Source: Lycorma delicatula (Eukaryota; Arthropoda; Insecta; Hemiptera; Fulgoridae). Taken from it: DNA of 64,000 nt. Below are positions 33,209 through 45,281 of the stretch, piece by piece; within the stretch, counting starts at the first letter, position 1; the number at the start of each line of letters is the position of its first letter. A program made the translations under genes and the position numbers. Location: NCBI RefSeq assembly GCF_047948215.1, contig NC_134465.1:43375946-43439945 (forward strand), in the 5' to 3' direction. The notes under the pieces were generated by a model. It was given only the letters and a program-made list of their open reading frames with translations. It was not told the origin of the DNA and did no database searches.

Positions 33209-34297
33209 GTAGTATATTAAATAATATTAAATTCGTTCTCTTTTACCATTTACATTATAAATTATTCTCACCTATCAATCATTAAACCGCCGAGATATCT
33301 TGCAATCGTTAATATTATTCCCGTAAACACAAATATTTTAATTAAAAAAAAAAGAAGATAAATGAAAAGATTTTTCAACGTTCGGTTATGTATTAAAGAA
33401 TAATAAGGAGCTTTCTTGGAAAGTCTAAGTAACGTGTTGTCGAGTTAAACGTCTAGTTTGATAAAAATGGATATTGTTATTTAAAGAAATACAATTATCG
33501 TTCTTTTTAGCGAAGATTGTATGTACATCCGTAAATATAAACGCATGAATAACTTAACATTTTTATTTTTCTAAATATCCGGTCTTTATAATTCATATTT
33601 ATGGGCGCTTAAAAATAAATTAACAGCCTAATTTTACATCAAAACTTGTCTTTACTTTTGAAGTTAGCCCCAAAAGATGATACGCTTTAGATGTGAATAT
33701 ACATAATAAATATTGAATAATGACCACAAACTGACGGTTTTATTAATGAAAACGAAAATATGCTCTTAATTCTTTAACGTGAAATAATCGGCATTCTGTA
33801 ACGAATATTGGGTGAAAAATATCGTTTTCTTTGTCTTAAATTAAAAAAAAGCAAATCATATTTAAATCTCAATCAGGAGTATTGTATTTTATGTGATGCT
33901 TGTCTAATATCCACGTAAATTCGTTTAATATTGATGTCTTAAATTGTACAATAGTGTATTATAAAAAAAAAAAGCCCAGACGAATTAGTCACTTATTTTA
34001 ACTGAAAATTATAATTTACATCGGTTGATATTTTTAAAGATTCGTAAAAATCTTATATTTGCAAAGAAAAATTGTAAAAAGCACGTTATGTTAAAATCGT
34101 TCACGATACTATTTATACTTTTCATACTTAAAAAAATTAAAATGATATTGATTAAAGATAAAAGCAAATTTAAAAGAATAATTATAATATAATACCATAA
34201 ATAATCGTACAAAATACCTTTTCCCACATTAGAAAATTATGAATCGCGTAAAACAACACAAGGTGTAGTAAAAAGTAAAATATTTAGTAAAACTAAC
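33209..34297. other. Intron-1 sequence next to exon 1
   Basis: AT-rich sequence with no element recognised. The intron begins with a GTTAGT donor at 34297 leftward. Confidence 0.5.
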
Positions 34298-34340
34298 CTG
34301 AAAATGTTGTAAACGTTAATAAAACGATGTTTATGATCAT
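34298..34340 (-). CDS. Exon 1 coding part of Ig-domain receptor (start codon and signal peptide)
   Basis: ATG at 34340-34338 begins a hydrophobic 14-residue stretch (MIINIVLLTFTTFS) ended by CAG|GTTAGT. The split codon (phase 1) matches the exon at 15458-15603 exactly and produces Glu15-Cys16. A short, uncharged hydrophobic start followed by an Ig domain is what a secreted or type I membrane protein should have. No other in-frame ATG lies just upstream. The exon is short, so the call depends on phase agreement and hydrophobicity; a different upstream first exon remains possible. Confidence 0.6.
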
Positions 34341-34620
34341 GATTTTCTTATAATATTGTTGATATAAATTAAACACATGCATAACATTATATTTACACTA
34401 ATTTTTCAAATAACACACATTCAACGTCAAATATTAATAAAACTAAATACAATCGTCACGTGTATATCTGCTAACGGGCAACATAATTCACTAAAAGCCG
34501 ATTGTGTACTGATATGCATTTACTAATCCTTCACGTTGTTTACAAACAGATAGCGCGCGTTGAGCGACCTTGAGAACAGGCAATGTTTAGATTACATTGC
34601 GGTATATATATTTCTATAAT
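34341..34620 (-). promoter_or_regulatory. Candidate 5' UTR and promoter of the Pvr-like gene
   Basis: Upstream of the ATG (rightward), the sequence becomes richer in CG dinucleotides (gcgcgcgttgagcg near 34553-34567) and holds a CACGTG E-box near 34457-34462. A TATA-like tatatatatttc lies around 34602-34614. The transcription start cannot be read from sequence alone, so this is a weak prediction. Confidence 0.3.
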
Positions 34621-36829
34621 TAATTTTTATCCTGCAACTGTAACAGTGATAAGATTTTCATAATTTCAAAATGTTAACATTTTACGATAAATAAAATCAG
34701 TTTAAATTTAACTTAAATCACTTTACATTTCATGTGTAAGTATAAAGGTAAAATGAAAAATAAAATATATGTAAAATTAAGAATGTAATTTATTACTAAG
34801 AACAAAGTAATGCTACATAATAACAGAATGATCTCAGAGAAAATTGTTAGATTTGAAGGCGTAATAAATCATGAAAGTGTATTTTATATGACTGCCGAGA
34901 ATAGATTGGAACTGACAGATTATGTCAATGGTCGGTTACATCAACAGCAGTTGCTAGGTTTGTTCATTTTTTTTAGAAATTATGGTGTGATAACAAATCT
35001 TTCCACCACTGTACCTGTCCTGAACAATATTACAAAATGCCAAAAGTTTGGTTTAAAATAAAATTTTTCTTTACTAGTTAATAAGTAAACTGTGATGATT
35101 ATGTTAATTTTCAAATCATTATTACCTCTTCATCTCATATGTTCTATTGAAATTATATTTTTGGGCTTAACTGCTAAAAATTTTATTATAACAAAATGAC
35201 ATCATTTATTAAAATATAAGTTTAAACTAAGTTACGGCAGATTCTACATGGAAATGCAGGTACAGAAATTTTTAGTGGATAACAAAGTAGATTATTTTCT
35301 ACCATAGGTAAGTTACAAATAAAAATCCCTGAAAATGCCTGAAAGTGAATTAATGATTTAAAGGTGTTTTAATTTGATGAGCTTGATTCTCTTAACACTT
35401 ACTAAAAAAAAAAAATTAAGTGATTTTTTATATCGTTTGAAACTTATAATATACCAGCAACTTTTTAAATTCTGCTAAAGAATATCGGTGATTATAAATA
35501 AAATTTCCCAGAAGTGAAAGTGCAAATGTCACTCTTATCCCAAAAAACTTAAAAAATTTTCCCTTTAAAATTAACTAGATTGTTTCTCTTTTTGGTAGAT
35601 ACATTGAAACCCACCAGGATATGCTGCATTTCTTATATAAAGTAATCTAAAAGACTTGAAGTTAACTTGGAACTTTTGATGTTATCCAAATTAATCGTTT
35701 CATTACTAATATTTTATTGATCTTAAAGACAAATAATTTTTGATATAATGTAATTTAATTACATTTATAAACTATGATATAGAGCTAAGCCTTCAAATAT
35801 AATAAAATAAATAAGAATTTGTAGAATCAAAAAGCGATGAGTTAATCCCAGGTTTTCGTAATTCTTTTAAGTATTTTCTCCCTTTTAAGTATTTTCTCTG
35901 AACTTAAAAACCTATGGAATTTTTTTTTCTTAAAGCCCTTCTAATCCTTTGTTACAACTGTCTTCCTCTCTCTAACAGCTGCTGGACACTTAAATGTATG
36001 ATGATGTTACCACTTTTCTACATTAATTTTTTAATGGTTTTTACTTATTGTGTTGCACATTTTATATATTATAATAATTAAATTAAAAACTCACAGATTT
36101 ATAGTTTCCTCTCCAATCTAATTTAATGAAAATGAAGATTCTATTTCTGATTAAATTCTGGGATAAAAGTCCTCCATGTCAGTACTCCTTCTGACTTTGC
36201 TGAAAAAGAAAAATTACCAGTTTCATAAGCAGACAGATAATTAAGTTTCATAAGCAGACAGATATCACTCTGTTAAGAGGACATAAGAAAGTAAGCTACT
36301 GCCTCAGTACAAGAGATAAATCCAGAATTTTATCAAAGACGAAGTTCAAAGATGTAATTGATATTCATGGAATCTATATGATGAAAAGGAGTTCCAATCG
36401 ACTTAAGAAGTCTAATTCACAATAATAATAATAATAATAATTAATATTTATATGTCTCTGAAGGTGTCACAATTCAACAGATAACCTGACATGACACATA
36501 TCTATTCCCAAAAAAAAAAAAAATGCAGAGCCAGTCTTAATAAAAACTCAACATCACGAGTTAGGCTTGCTGAGGAAAATGGATATTTTAATTGTTTTTC
36601 TGATGCCTTTGCCTCAAAATTATTGCATATCAGCACGAAGCTAACTAACTATAGCTGATATTCAGCCCTGAAATTGGTCCTTTTACTCTAATTCACATTG
36701 AATGGTTATATTGTGTCTTAATAAATGTAAAGAAATCAACTTTATATGGTATCACTTGTATCTTGCATGACTTTTATGACACAGAAGTCACAGATCAGTA
36801 ACTTATTATGTAATCACTTGTTCAACCAC

Positions 36830-36925
36830 TTCTTCATTCTGTTTAGTGCTGGTAAAGGAGCAATTGATGAAAGACATGATGATATTGCTGTTTCCAACTG
36901 TGAGATGCGTTTTGCAATTCATTTT
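36830..36925 (-). repeat. Diverged inverted copy of a segment at 38265
   Basis: The reverse complement (tcacagttggaaacagcaat, then ctttcatcaattgctccttt) parallels tcacagttgggaacagtaac at 38268-38360 for about 90 bp. The copies are old. The parent element is unknown. Confidence 0.6.
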
Positions 36926-38264
36926 TTGTGAGCAAGCAAACAGTGAAACTACTAAAATCTGTAGATTATAATCTCATGTTTATACTAATATTATGAGTGA
37001 TGTAGTCATGATGACAGAAAATCAAAGAGAAGAAAGCTAAACAGATTCAAATGATATTATTGAACTGAAAAATGATTGTCACAATATTTTGAGAACAAAA
37101 CAGTCTACTAGCAGAATTCATGGAACTTGAGACTGCAGCGATAGCGATATCAGAATCTTATTATGAATTGAAGTAGTTTGGACAAATCAAATCATGCAGA
37201 CTGCTCTCAATGGCGATTATTCTTCTGAATGAAAACGCATAACCTTACGCTAAATGCCACTCAAAGGCTTTAGTTGTCGGTTCAAGTTTGAGATTTTTAT
37301 TCTTACTCCTGTTTAGACACTGCTTGAATACCATCTCTTTATTAAGATAAAGATTTGTCTGTTAATCAGTATAATGAAACTAACAAGGGGTTCAGAAATG
37401 GGTGGGTGGTGGTTTTCTAAAATCATTTCTACAAAAGTTGGTGTTGTGGTGCAACAAGTGCCAGAGAGTGGAGCGTTTTTAGGGGAAAGTGTAGTGCAGA
37501 TATGTTTATAAGATATAGTGATCTAAATAATAAAATATTTAGACATTGTTTTTTTCTTTCCAAAATTCATGTACATTCCATATTTGTCTGTACGTTTTGG
37601 AGAATTGACTTTTCAGGATAGTTTTATTTTTTTACTAAAGTAAAACTTGGCAGATTTTATTAATTTGTCCTAACATTGCAGAAGAACAGCTGAATTCTTG
37701 ATTTGTATTCAAGAATTACCTTAAACCTGATTGATATTTAGATATTTATTTTAAAACATGATAGTGGAACTGCAGCTGTTATGAAATTTTTTTTTTATTT
37801 CTAGTTACTTAGGAAGAAATTGTACTTAGAAAAAATAAATCAATAAAATAATTATAATCATACTTACATGTCATTTGCTATGAACAAAAGATTTAATGCG
37901 ACAAGATACGAGATGCATGTCCCACAAAATGGCATTGGCATTATCAAGAAAACAGCATTTCATGCCGGGCTTAGTAAGGAAAGTGAGGGCTGAAACAATT
38001 GCCAGTCATCTTCTTCACAGAGTAGGCCAAGCCCACTAAAACGCAGGAAATCTTTCAGCTCTACAAGCAACCCCTTCACTCCATTCACCACTGGGACTGG
38101 TCGCACATGTAAAATCATTATTCTTAATGAAATAGAAAGCAATTGTACCTCTTATCTTTTTGCGCTTTATATTCATCACTACATTGTGATTATGACAGAT
38201 TATTTAATTCAATAACCGAAGTTACAACTTCTGCTAGGTCACAGAAAATGATTCGCGAAATGTA

Positions 38265-38360
38265 CTTCACAGTTGGGAACAGTAACATCATGTGTTTCAT
38301 CGAGTACTCTTTTACCAGCATTAAATCGAATGAATTGAATGAACATGTAATTAGATTATG
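38265..38360 (+). repeat. Diverged copy of the segment at 36830
   Basis: It is part of a 78-codon frame (text MYFTVGNSNIMCFIEY), but the pairing with 36830-36925 points to a dispersed repeat, possibly with old coding content. Confidence 0.55.
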
Positions 38361-39320
38361 CATAGCTGATTGGAGTTAGCGCATTATATACTTTGCTTCT
38401 ACTTACTAAAAATAAAATTAATTCTTATAATGTAATATCATTGCAGATGTAAAACAGTTAATTAAAATTATTTGTTTTAAATAATTAAATGTTTTATTAA
38501 ATTTAAATAAAACATTGTTTCAATTTAAACATATTGTCAGATGTTGAAATAACACTGTCTATGCAAAATTTGTATCTAACATGTTACACAACTTTCCTTA
38601 CTGTAATTTAGGTGCTGATCTCCAATATGCCATTGAAATTGTGTTACTATGTTAAGGTTTTACATAAATCATAAATTTGTAATGTTTTTTTGGTAATAAA
38701 TTCATTTTGATCAACTACTCATTACAATTCAGAATAGTTTCTGTATTTTTACTTTTAAACAGTATGCACACATGCTTAATAAAGAAAAAATTAATAAAGT
38801 ATGTGTACATTGTATCATGAAGACATGTATGATATCATACAGATATCTGTTGTTGCCATTGCAGAGCTTAAAATTTTATTCAGTCTAGCTTCAATTGTCT
38901 ATATTGTGTGTTGTGTTCACACAGTTGTTAGTGTTTTGCTATATTTTCATAAATTCTTTATAATACTGAAGAGATTTTTTTCTCATTTTTATTTGCTACA
39001 TGGCCTCTGTAAAAGTTTGTGGATACTCAAATCATCCAGACAGTTATTGTTACATTAAAGGTAAATGTACACATAAATCTCAAAGAAAAACTTATTTATG
39101 AATCGATGAAAACTGCCTGTTAATTTTGATTGCGCACTGAGGGATCAAGATAAAATCTGGGTGCCTCACGTTATTTTTATATCGTGCTCAGTAACTGAAC
39201 GGTTCAACAGGAAACGACAAGCTAATCCATAATAAATAACAGGAAGTCCTTCAGAGACATAGTTGGTGTTTTTAGGCAACAGAAAAGATGAAAACTATGT
39301 TCATGGTTAATAAACTGTTT

Positions 39321-41242
39321 TTTTTGTCTTCAGTCATTTGACTGGTTTGATGCAGTTCTCCAAGATTCCCTATCCAGTGCTAGTCGTTTCATTTCAGTAT
39401 ACCTTCTACATCCTACATCCCTAACAATTTGTTTTACATATTCCAAACGTGGCCTGCCTACACAATTTTTTCCTTCTACCTGTCCTTCCAATATTAAAGC
39501 GACTATTCCAGGATGCCTTAGTATGTGGCCTATAAGTCTGTCTCTTCTTTTAACTATACTTTTCCAAATGTTTCTTTCTTCATCTATTTCCCTCTTCATT
39601 TGTCACTTTATCCACCCATCTGATTTTTAACATTCTCCTATAGCACCACATTTCAAAAGTTTCTAATCTTTTCTTCTCAGATACTCTGATCGTCCAAGTT
39701 TCACTTCCATATAAAGCGACACTCCAAACGTATACTTTCAAAAATCTTTTCCTGACATTTAAATTAATTTTTGATGTAAACAAATTATATTTCTTACTGA
39801 AGGCTCGTTTAGCTTGTGCTATTCGGCATTTTATATCGCTCCTGCTTCGTCCATCTCTAGTAATTCTACTTCCCAAATAACAAAATTCTTCTACCTCCAT
39901 AATCTTTTCTCCTCCTATTTTCACATTCAGTGTTCTATCTTTGTTATTTCTACTACATTTCATTACTTTTGTTTTGTTCTTGTTTATTTTCATGCGATAG
40001 TTCTTGCATAGGACTTCATCTATGCCGTTCATTGTTTCTTCTAAATCCTTTTTATTCTCGGCTAGAATTACTATATCATCAGCAAATCGTAGCATCTTTA
40101 TCTCTTCACCTTGTACTGTTACTCCGAATCTAAATTGTTCTTTAACATCATTAACTGCTAGTTCCATGTAAAGATTAAAAAGTAACGGAGATAGGGAACA
40201 TCCTTGTCGGACTCCGTTTCTTATTACGGCTTCTTTCTTATGTTCTTCGATTATTACTGTTGCTGTTTGGTTCCTGTACATGTTAGCAATTGTTCTTCTA
40301 TCTCTGTATTTGAACCCTAATTTTTTTAAAATGCTGAACATTTTATTTCAGTCTACGTTATCGAATGCCTTTTCTAGGTCTATAAACGCCAAGTATGTTG
40401 GTTTGTTTTTCTTTAATCTGAAACCAAATATTGGTTCCTGAAACCAAATTGGTCTTCATCTAACACTTCTTCCACTCTCCTCTCAATTCTTCTGTATAGA
40501 ATTCTAGTTAAGATTTTTGATGCATGACTAGTTAAACTAATTGTTCTGTATTCTTCACATTTATCTGCTCCTGCTTTCTTTGGTATCATGACTATAACAT
40601 TTTTTTTGAAGTCTGACGGAAATTCCCCTTTTTCATAAATATAACACACCAGTTTGTATAATCTATTAATCGCTTCCTCACCTGCACTGCGCAGTAATTC
40701 TACAGGTATTCTGTCTATTCCAGGAGCCTTTCTGCCATTTAAATCTTTTACTGCTATCTTAAATTCAGATCTCAATATTGTTTCTCCCATTTCATCCTCC
40801 TCAACTTCCTCTTCTTCCTCTATAACACTATTTTCTAATTCATTTCCTCCGTATAACTCTTCAATATATTCCACCCATCTATCAACTTTACCTTTCGTAT
40901 TATATATTGGTGTACCATCTTTGTTTTACACATTATTAGATTTTAATTTATGTACCCTAAAAGTTTCCTTAACTTTCCTGTATGCTCCGTCTATTTCACC
41001 AATGTTCATTTTTCTTTCCACTTCTGAACACTTTTCTTTAATCCAATCTTCTTTCGCCAGTTTGCACTTCCTGTTTATAGCATTTCTTAATTGCAGATAG
41101 TTCCTTTTACTTTCTTCATCACTAGCATTCTTATATTTTCTACGTTCATCCATCAGCTTCAATATATTGTCTGAAACCCAAGGTTTTCTAGCAGTTCTCT
41201 TTATTCCGCCTAAGTTTGCTTCTGCTGATTTAAGAAGCTGTT
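39321..41242 (-). mobile_element. LINE copy with target-site duplication
   Basis: Same family as 47118-49292. The minus-strand frame at 39580-40341 has GVRQGCSLSP and LRFADDIVI, and the 40413-40874 frame has the GRKAPGID region. It is 5'-truncated near 41237 in the linker after the endonuclease. It is flanked by taaactgttt at 39311-39320 and 41243-41252, a 10-bp duplication, with a few extra bases at the 5' junction. A deletion near 40418-40440 removes the codons around the RT start. Inactive. Confidence 0.92.
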
Positions 41243-41252
41243 TAAACTGTTT

Positions 41253-42034
41253 AAAAACTACAAATATTTAGTATGTAGGATGTCATTAAAAATTCATTTC
41301 CTACAGTCTCACCTAGACTTTTTCCTGAAAATTTGTGCTCTGTCAGTGATGAGCAGGGAGACCGTTTCTGTCAGCATCCCTACTAAGGAAGATGGGATTT
41401 TAGAATGATTGATGACTGTTGTTGGTTTTTATTTAGAGAAACTGTTAAAACATTGTACAAGCAAGAAAACAATTGTCAACTTATTTTAAAAATTTAGTTC
41501 CAATGATTTAATCGTTTAAAAACTGTATTGAATATATATCAATTCATCTGTATTTGAATAACAAAAACTTAGCTGATTTAAACAAATTATAAATGAATAC
41601 ACAAAAATAATAACTTTTTTGAAATATTGGTATGACACTGATTACGCATTTATTGGTAAATAAATCGTATGTAACTAAAAATTCAATGTATTACACAAAA
41701 TTTTGTAAGTTTTGAATTCGGCACCCAATATTTGTTAAAATCACCCTGCCCAATTCTAGATGTGTTTTTTTTTATATTTTGCTGCATTTTAAAAATTCTG
41801 TTAGACATTTACAGTACTTACTTTTTATTCAATCCATATTTGAAACTGCACTTGATAGTCACTTTAACTAAAATTTTCTTTATCTTCCATAATCATTTTC
41901 CGCTTTCAATATTACATTTGAGAATCTGTAACCATTTTTTTTTTGTCACACCTTCCATGAATTTAAAAGTACTCCCGGTACAGCACCTACAACTCAAAAT
42001 CACTTGGCAAAAAGATTAGTAATGCACTTAAATG
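41253..42034. other. Unannotated AT-rich sequence
   Basis: No gene, RNA or repeat that I can support. Confidence 0.5.
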
Positions 42035-42180
42035 AACTGTTCATTTTTTTTTTTTTTTTTTTTGTTTTGCGTAGGAGGAGGAAAAAGCTGTATCAGCCAC
42101 CGTCTGCGCCCGGAACAGACGGTAGTGTCGGGCTCTCACCGACTAAAAAACCTCCCCCTTAGGGAGGAGGACCCTATTAG
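42035..42180 (-). mobile_element. 3' end of an unclassified retroelement with poly-A
   Basis: On the minus strand, a GC-richer segment (ggtgagagcccgacactacc, then cgcagacggtggctgatac) runs into an A tail of more than 20 bases (T run at about 42043-42063). It contains nested inverted motifs (cctccctaaggg.. and ccgtctgttccgggcgcagacgg). This is the layout of the 3' terminus of a LINE or SINE. Its family is not the one common in this window. Confidence 0.55.
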
Positions 42181-42182
42181 GG

Positions 42183-42660
42183 ATTGGGATCGTGACTTAA
42201 CTAACTAATAATAAAATAATATCTACATTGTACCTGAAAAAAAATGCACAGCATATACAAAATTTAAATCTATTGTCATAAAACTTAATTTACATTGCTT
42301 ATCTAAGTAATTTTAACGTAAAATTTACGTTGAACCTGAAACAGAAACATACACAAAAGTAGACATAAAAAATTCCCTACAGGAAAGTTCCTATCAGGGG
42401 ACCCTACTGGGACTAGGCATTGGGATCGCGGACGCGACTTAACTAACTAATAATAAAATAATATCTATGTTGTACCTGAAAAAACATACACAGCATATAC
42501 AAAATTTATATCTATTTTCATAAAACTTAATTTACACTGCTTATCTAAGTAATTTTAATGTAAAATTTATGTTGAACCTGAAACAGAAACATACACAAAA
42601 ATAGACATAAAAAATTCCCTAAAGGAAAGTTCCTATCAGGGGACCCTACTGGGACTAGGC
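42183..42660 (+). repeat. Tandem duplication, two units of about 240 bp
   Basis: Unit 1 (42183-42418) and unit 2 (42419-42660) both start attgggatcg and end gggactaggc. They are highly similar throughout, with a 6-bp insertion near the start of unit 2. The flank before unit 1 (accctattaggg) resembles the unit end, suggesting a longer original array. It abuts the retroelement 3' end at 42035-42180 and could be its promoter or UTR repeats. Confidence 0.93.
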
Positions 42661-44150
42661 ACCTACCGCGATTTTATAAGAATATTATACTATCACCTAA
42701 AAAACTACACAACTTATTTTTAACATGAAAATTTATAATATTAAACAATAATAACAAAAGTAGAAAATAATAACAAAATACCTTTAGTAGAAAATTATCC
42801 TACAATAAAAGGGAGTACCACAATGTAAGGAGGGCCACTTACATGGCAGCTCTCCCTTAGAATACTAAATGAACCGTTGAGTTACCTGAAACAAAAGAAA
42901 ATAAGACAAATTCAATTAGCGGTTGTGAATTAATATAGCTTTGTTTTAATTATTAAATTCATTTCATGTATGATAGCATTGAACTTTTTCTAACAAAAAT
43001 ATTTATTAGGAATGATTAGGTGGTCCATTTTTACTCCTTAAATATTTAACCTGAGGTAGAAGTATGTATATAGACATTTTTTTACAGAAATAGAATCGCT
43101 AGCTAGATAGGTACACAAGAAAAGCTATACCCTTATCCAGACTAGATAGATACAAAGAACATTGAATTTTTTATGGACCCCGCATTTAGATATCCATTGA
43201 GAAATCATTGAAAAACACCCTTTTAATAAATCAAGGTGGAAGAAAATAAAGGAAAAAAGTGAAAGTTAGAAGGTTAGAAAGGAATAATCCACAGAAGATT
43301 GCTAAACAAGACAACTCGCTCAAAAATATTCTAAGCCCCTTTTAAGGCAGCAAGGGTTCCTCTCGTACAAGATCAGAGCACTTTACCAAGAATAGATACA
43401 AAAACACTATTCTGAATTAAGGTTCACTGATGTAGATGGTAACAAATTTATATCGCATCCAGGAATGTGTGTTATATGAACCTACTTGGCCGAGCTAAAA
43501 TTTTCAGCTAAGAATAATGTTGAATGGTAACAAAAATCGATACAGGATATCTGTATACCACCCGATACTTTTACTAATTTTTATATTATTTTTTTAAAAT
43601 CATACTTAATATGTTTATAAAATGAAATGCATCATTTATTTTCTTATTATTTTTTTACAATTTTATATAGGTTTCCACTTGCTTTGATTGCTCTGGTATT
43701 TAAAATTCATGAAATATTTATGTGCAGTAGATGGCACATAAATAATTATATAATTTTTATTTATTATTTTTATTATATAATTATATAAATTATAAGTATA
43801 TTCAACAAATTTTGACAAAGAGGTGCAAGCATGGTTTCATTACATTTTCAAACCCCCATCAGGCAAGAGATTCATTGCCAAAGTAAGCAAAACAATAAAG
43901 GACTTAACAGAATTTCCATTGTCAAAAAAGAGAAAACTTGTGAAACCACTTCTAAATTTTTACACAGTATATTTTCTATTAAAATAATACGTTAAATGAA
44001 GATATTGCTTTGTTTTCATCAATCAAAACCTGCTCTCTCGTAGATAAAATTCATTTTTATTATAATTAAATGTTTGGGGGTATCTAAGTGAAAGATGACT
44101 GTCACGACAATAATTTGATTCTTATTTCATTTATTTTACATTATATATTT
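42661..44150. other. Unannotated sequence
   Basis: AT-rich. A more mixed stretch at about 42780-42880 (gggagtaccacaatgtaagg) may continue the preceding element. No gene is supported. Confidence 0.45.
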
Positions 44151-44182
44151 ATATATATATGTATATATATATATATATATAT
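44151..44182. repeat. (TA)n microsatellite
   Basis: About 15 TA units, with one G interruption at 44161. Confidence 0.95.
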
Positions 44183-44377
44183 AAAAATTTAACATTATAT
44201 GAAATATAAATCACCTTAATTACCACAGTAATTAGATTATTTATACTTACCTTATTTATTTTTTTAATAACCGGTTTGTGCAGTATCTTACACCTTCACT
44301 TTCTATTAAATTCTATCTTATTCTGTTTAATTTATTTGTATTATTTTTGTGTAAATTATAAATATTTTCACAAGTAC

Positions 44378-44523
44378 ATTTATGTTCATTTTTTTTGTCT
44401 TAGGTCATTTAACTGGTTTTTTATGCAGCTCTCCAAGATTCCCTATCTTGTGCTAGTAGTTTCATTTTGGTATACGTTGTACCTGTACAAATAGGGTACG
44501 TTGTATACCCTATTTATGTTCAT
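44378..44523 (-). mobile_element. Very short LINE 3'-end insertion with 12-bp target duplication
   Basis: The sequence just inside a T run (ttttgtcttaggtcatttaa, then gcagctctccaagattccct) matches the last roughly 90 bp of the main LINE. Perfect atttatgttcat copies flank it at 44378-44389 and 44512-44523. The inner right part (gggtacgttgtataccc) includes a small duplication of tacgttgta. This is a clear target-primed insertion with extreme 5' truncation. Confidence 0.93.
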
Positions 44524-45064
44524 AATATCATTTAAAATTTCACAATAGATAACATTATAATTTATGTTAAAAAAGAGAAATTATTAAAAAAAATAAGTTT
44601 TAATGTAATAAAAATAGAATTTAATACAGATTGAAGATGCAGGGTACTGCGAAAAACAGTCAATGGAAATTAATATGGCAAGTTTAACTTATCTAATTAG
44701 TGTGTTTTTGTAGTTTATATTTCAAATAAAATATATATATCAGAAACAAATTAGGCATTGGCCAGATACTGGCATATCTTGATATGTAACACTACTAAAT
44801 TTCTTTTCTTTATTATACTTATGTTTCCTTTATTGCATTTATATTGTAATTTGCCACACAAAATTTCTGTGTTTCGCATGACATTTAATGCCAGATCTGC
44901 ATAAAATTATTAAAAAAGTTAGAAATAAAAGTAACTGCAGTATCAAAAGAGGAAGTTACCTATCGATGATGTAAACTGGGGCCTAAAACATTGCCCTGAC
45001 CCTCTCTTTTTCTGTTTAGCCTCTGGAACCATCATAAGATATTCTTCAGAGGATGATTATATGT

Positions 45065-45281
45065 ATGAATGCAAATTAAGTGTAGTTTTGTTTAGTCTCA
45101 GGTCGACCATTCCTGAAATGTGTGGTTAATTGAAACCCTACCATGAAAGAACACTGGTATCTACAATCTAGTATTCAAATCCATTTAAAAGTCTTTACTA
45201 GGATTTGAACCTTAGAACTCTCGACTTTGAAATCATTTGACTTGCAATGATGAGTTAACCACTAGACTAGACTAGGTGGGG
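45065..45281 (-). repeat. tRNA-derived SINE, family 1, copy 3
   Basis: The reverse complement shows the A-box region (tctagtctagtggttaac), a B-box-like gttcaaatcc, and then the same body as 14400-14644 (ttgaatactagattgtag, gggtttcaattaaccacac). It extends into the tail. Confidence 0.8.

Larger units (their letters stand above)
34621..39310. other. Unassigned region upstream of the Pvr-like gene
   Basis: No gene can be supported. Short frames with non-random text exist (34810-35061 with RLELTDYVNGRLHQQQ; 37960-38142 on the minus strand; broken text near 36990-37200 with SRIHGT and DSDIR), but none has a recognised domain or splice context. A (TAA)n run lies at about 36422-36441. These may be decayed mobile elements. 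Confidence 0.4.

Noticed and set aside
34810..35061. 83-codon plus-strand frame near the putative Pvr-like promoter, considered as a divergent gene
   Set aside because: Only the middle third looks coding; the ends are low-complexity and no family is recognised.
36990..37200. Coding-like plus-strand text with several stops
   Set aside because: Too broken to place; could be a decayed element or processed pseudogene, but no family is recognised.
37960..38142. 60-codon minus-strand frame with fairly normal composition (KGLLVELKDFLRFSG)
   Set aside because: No domain, splice sites or neighbours support it as an exon.
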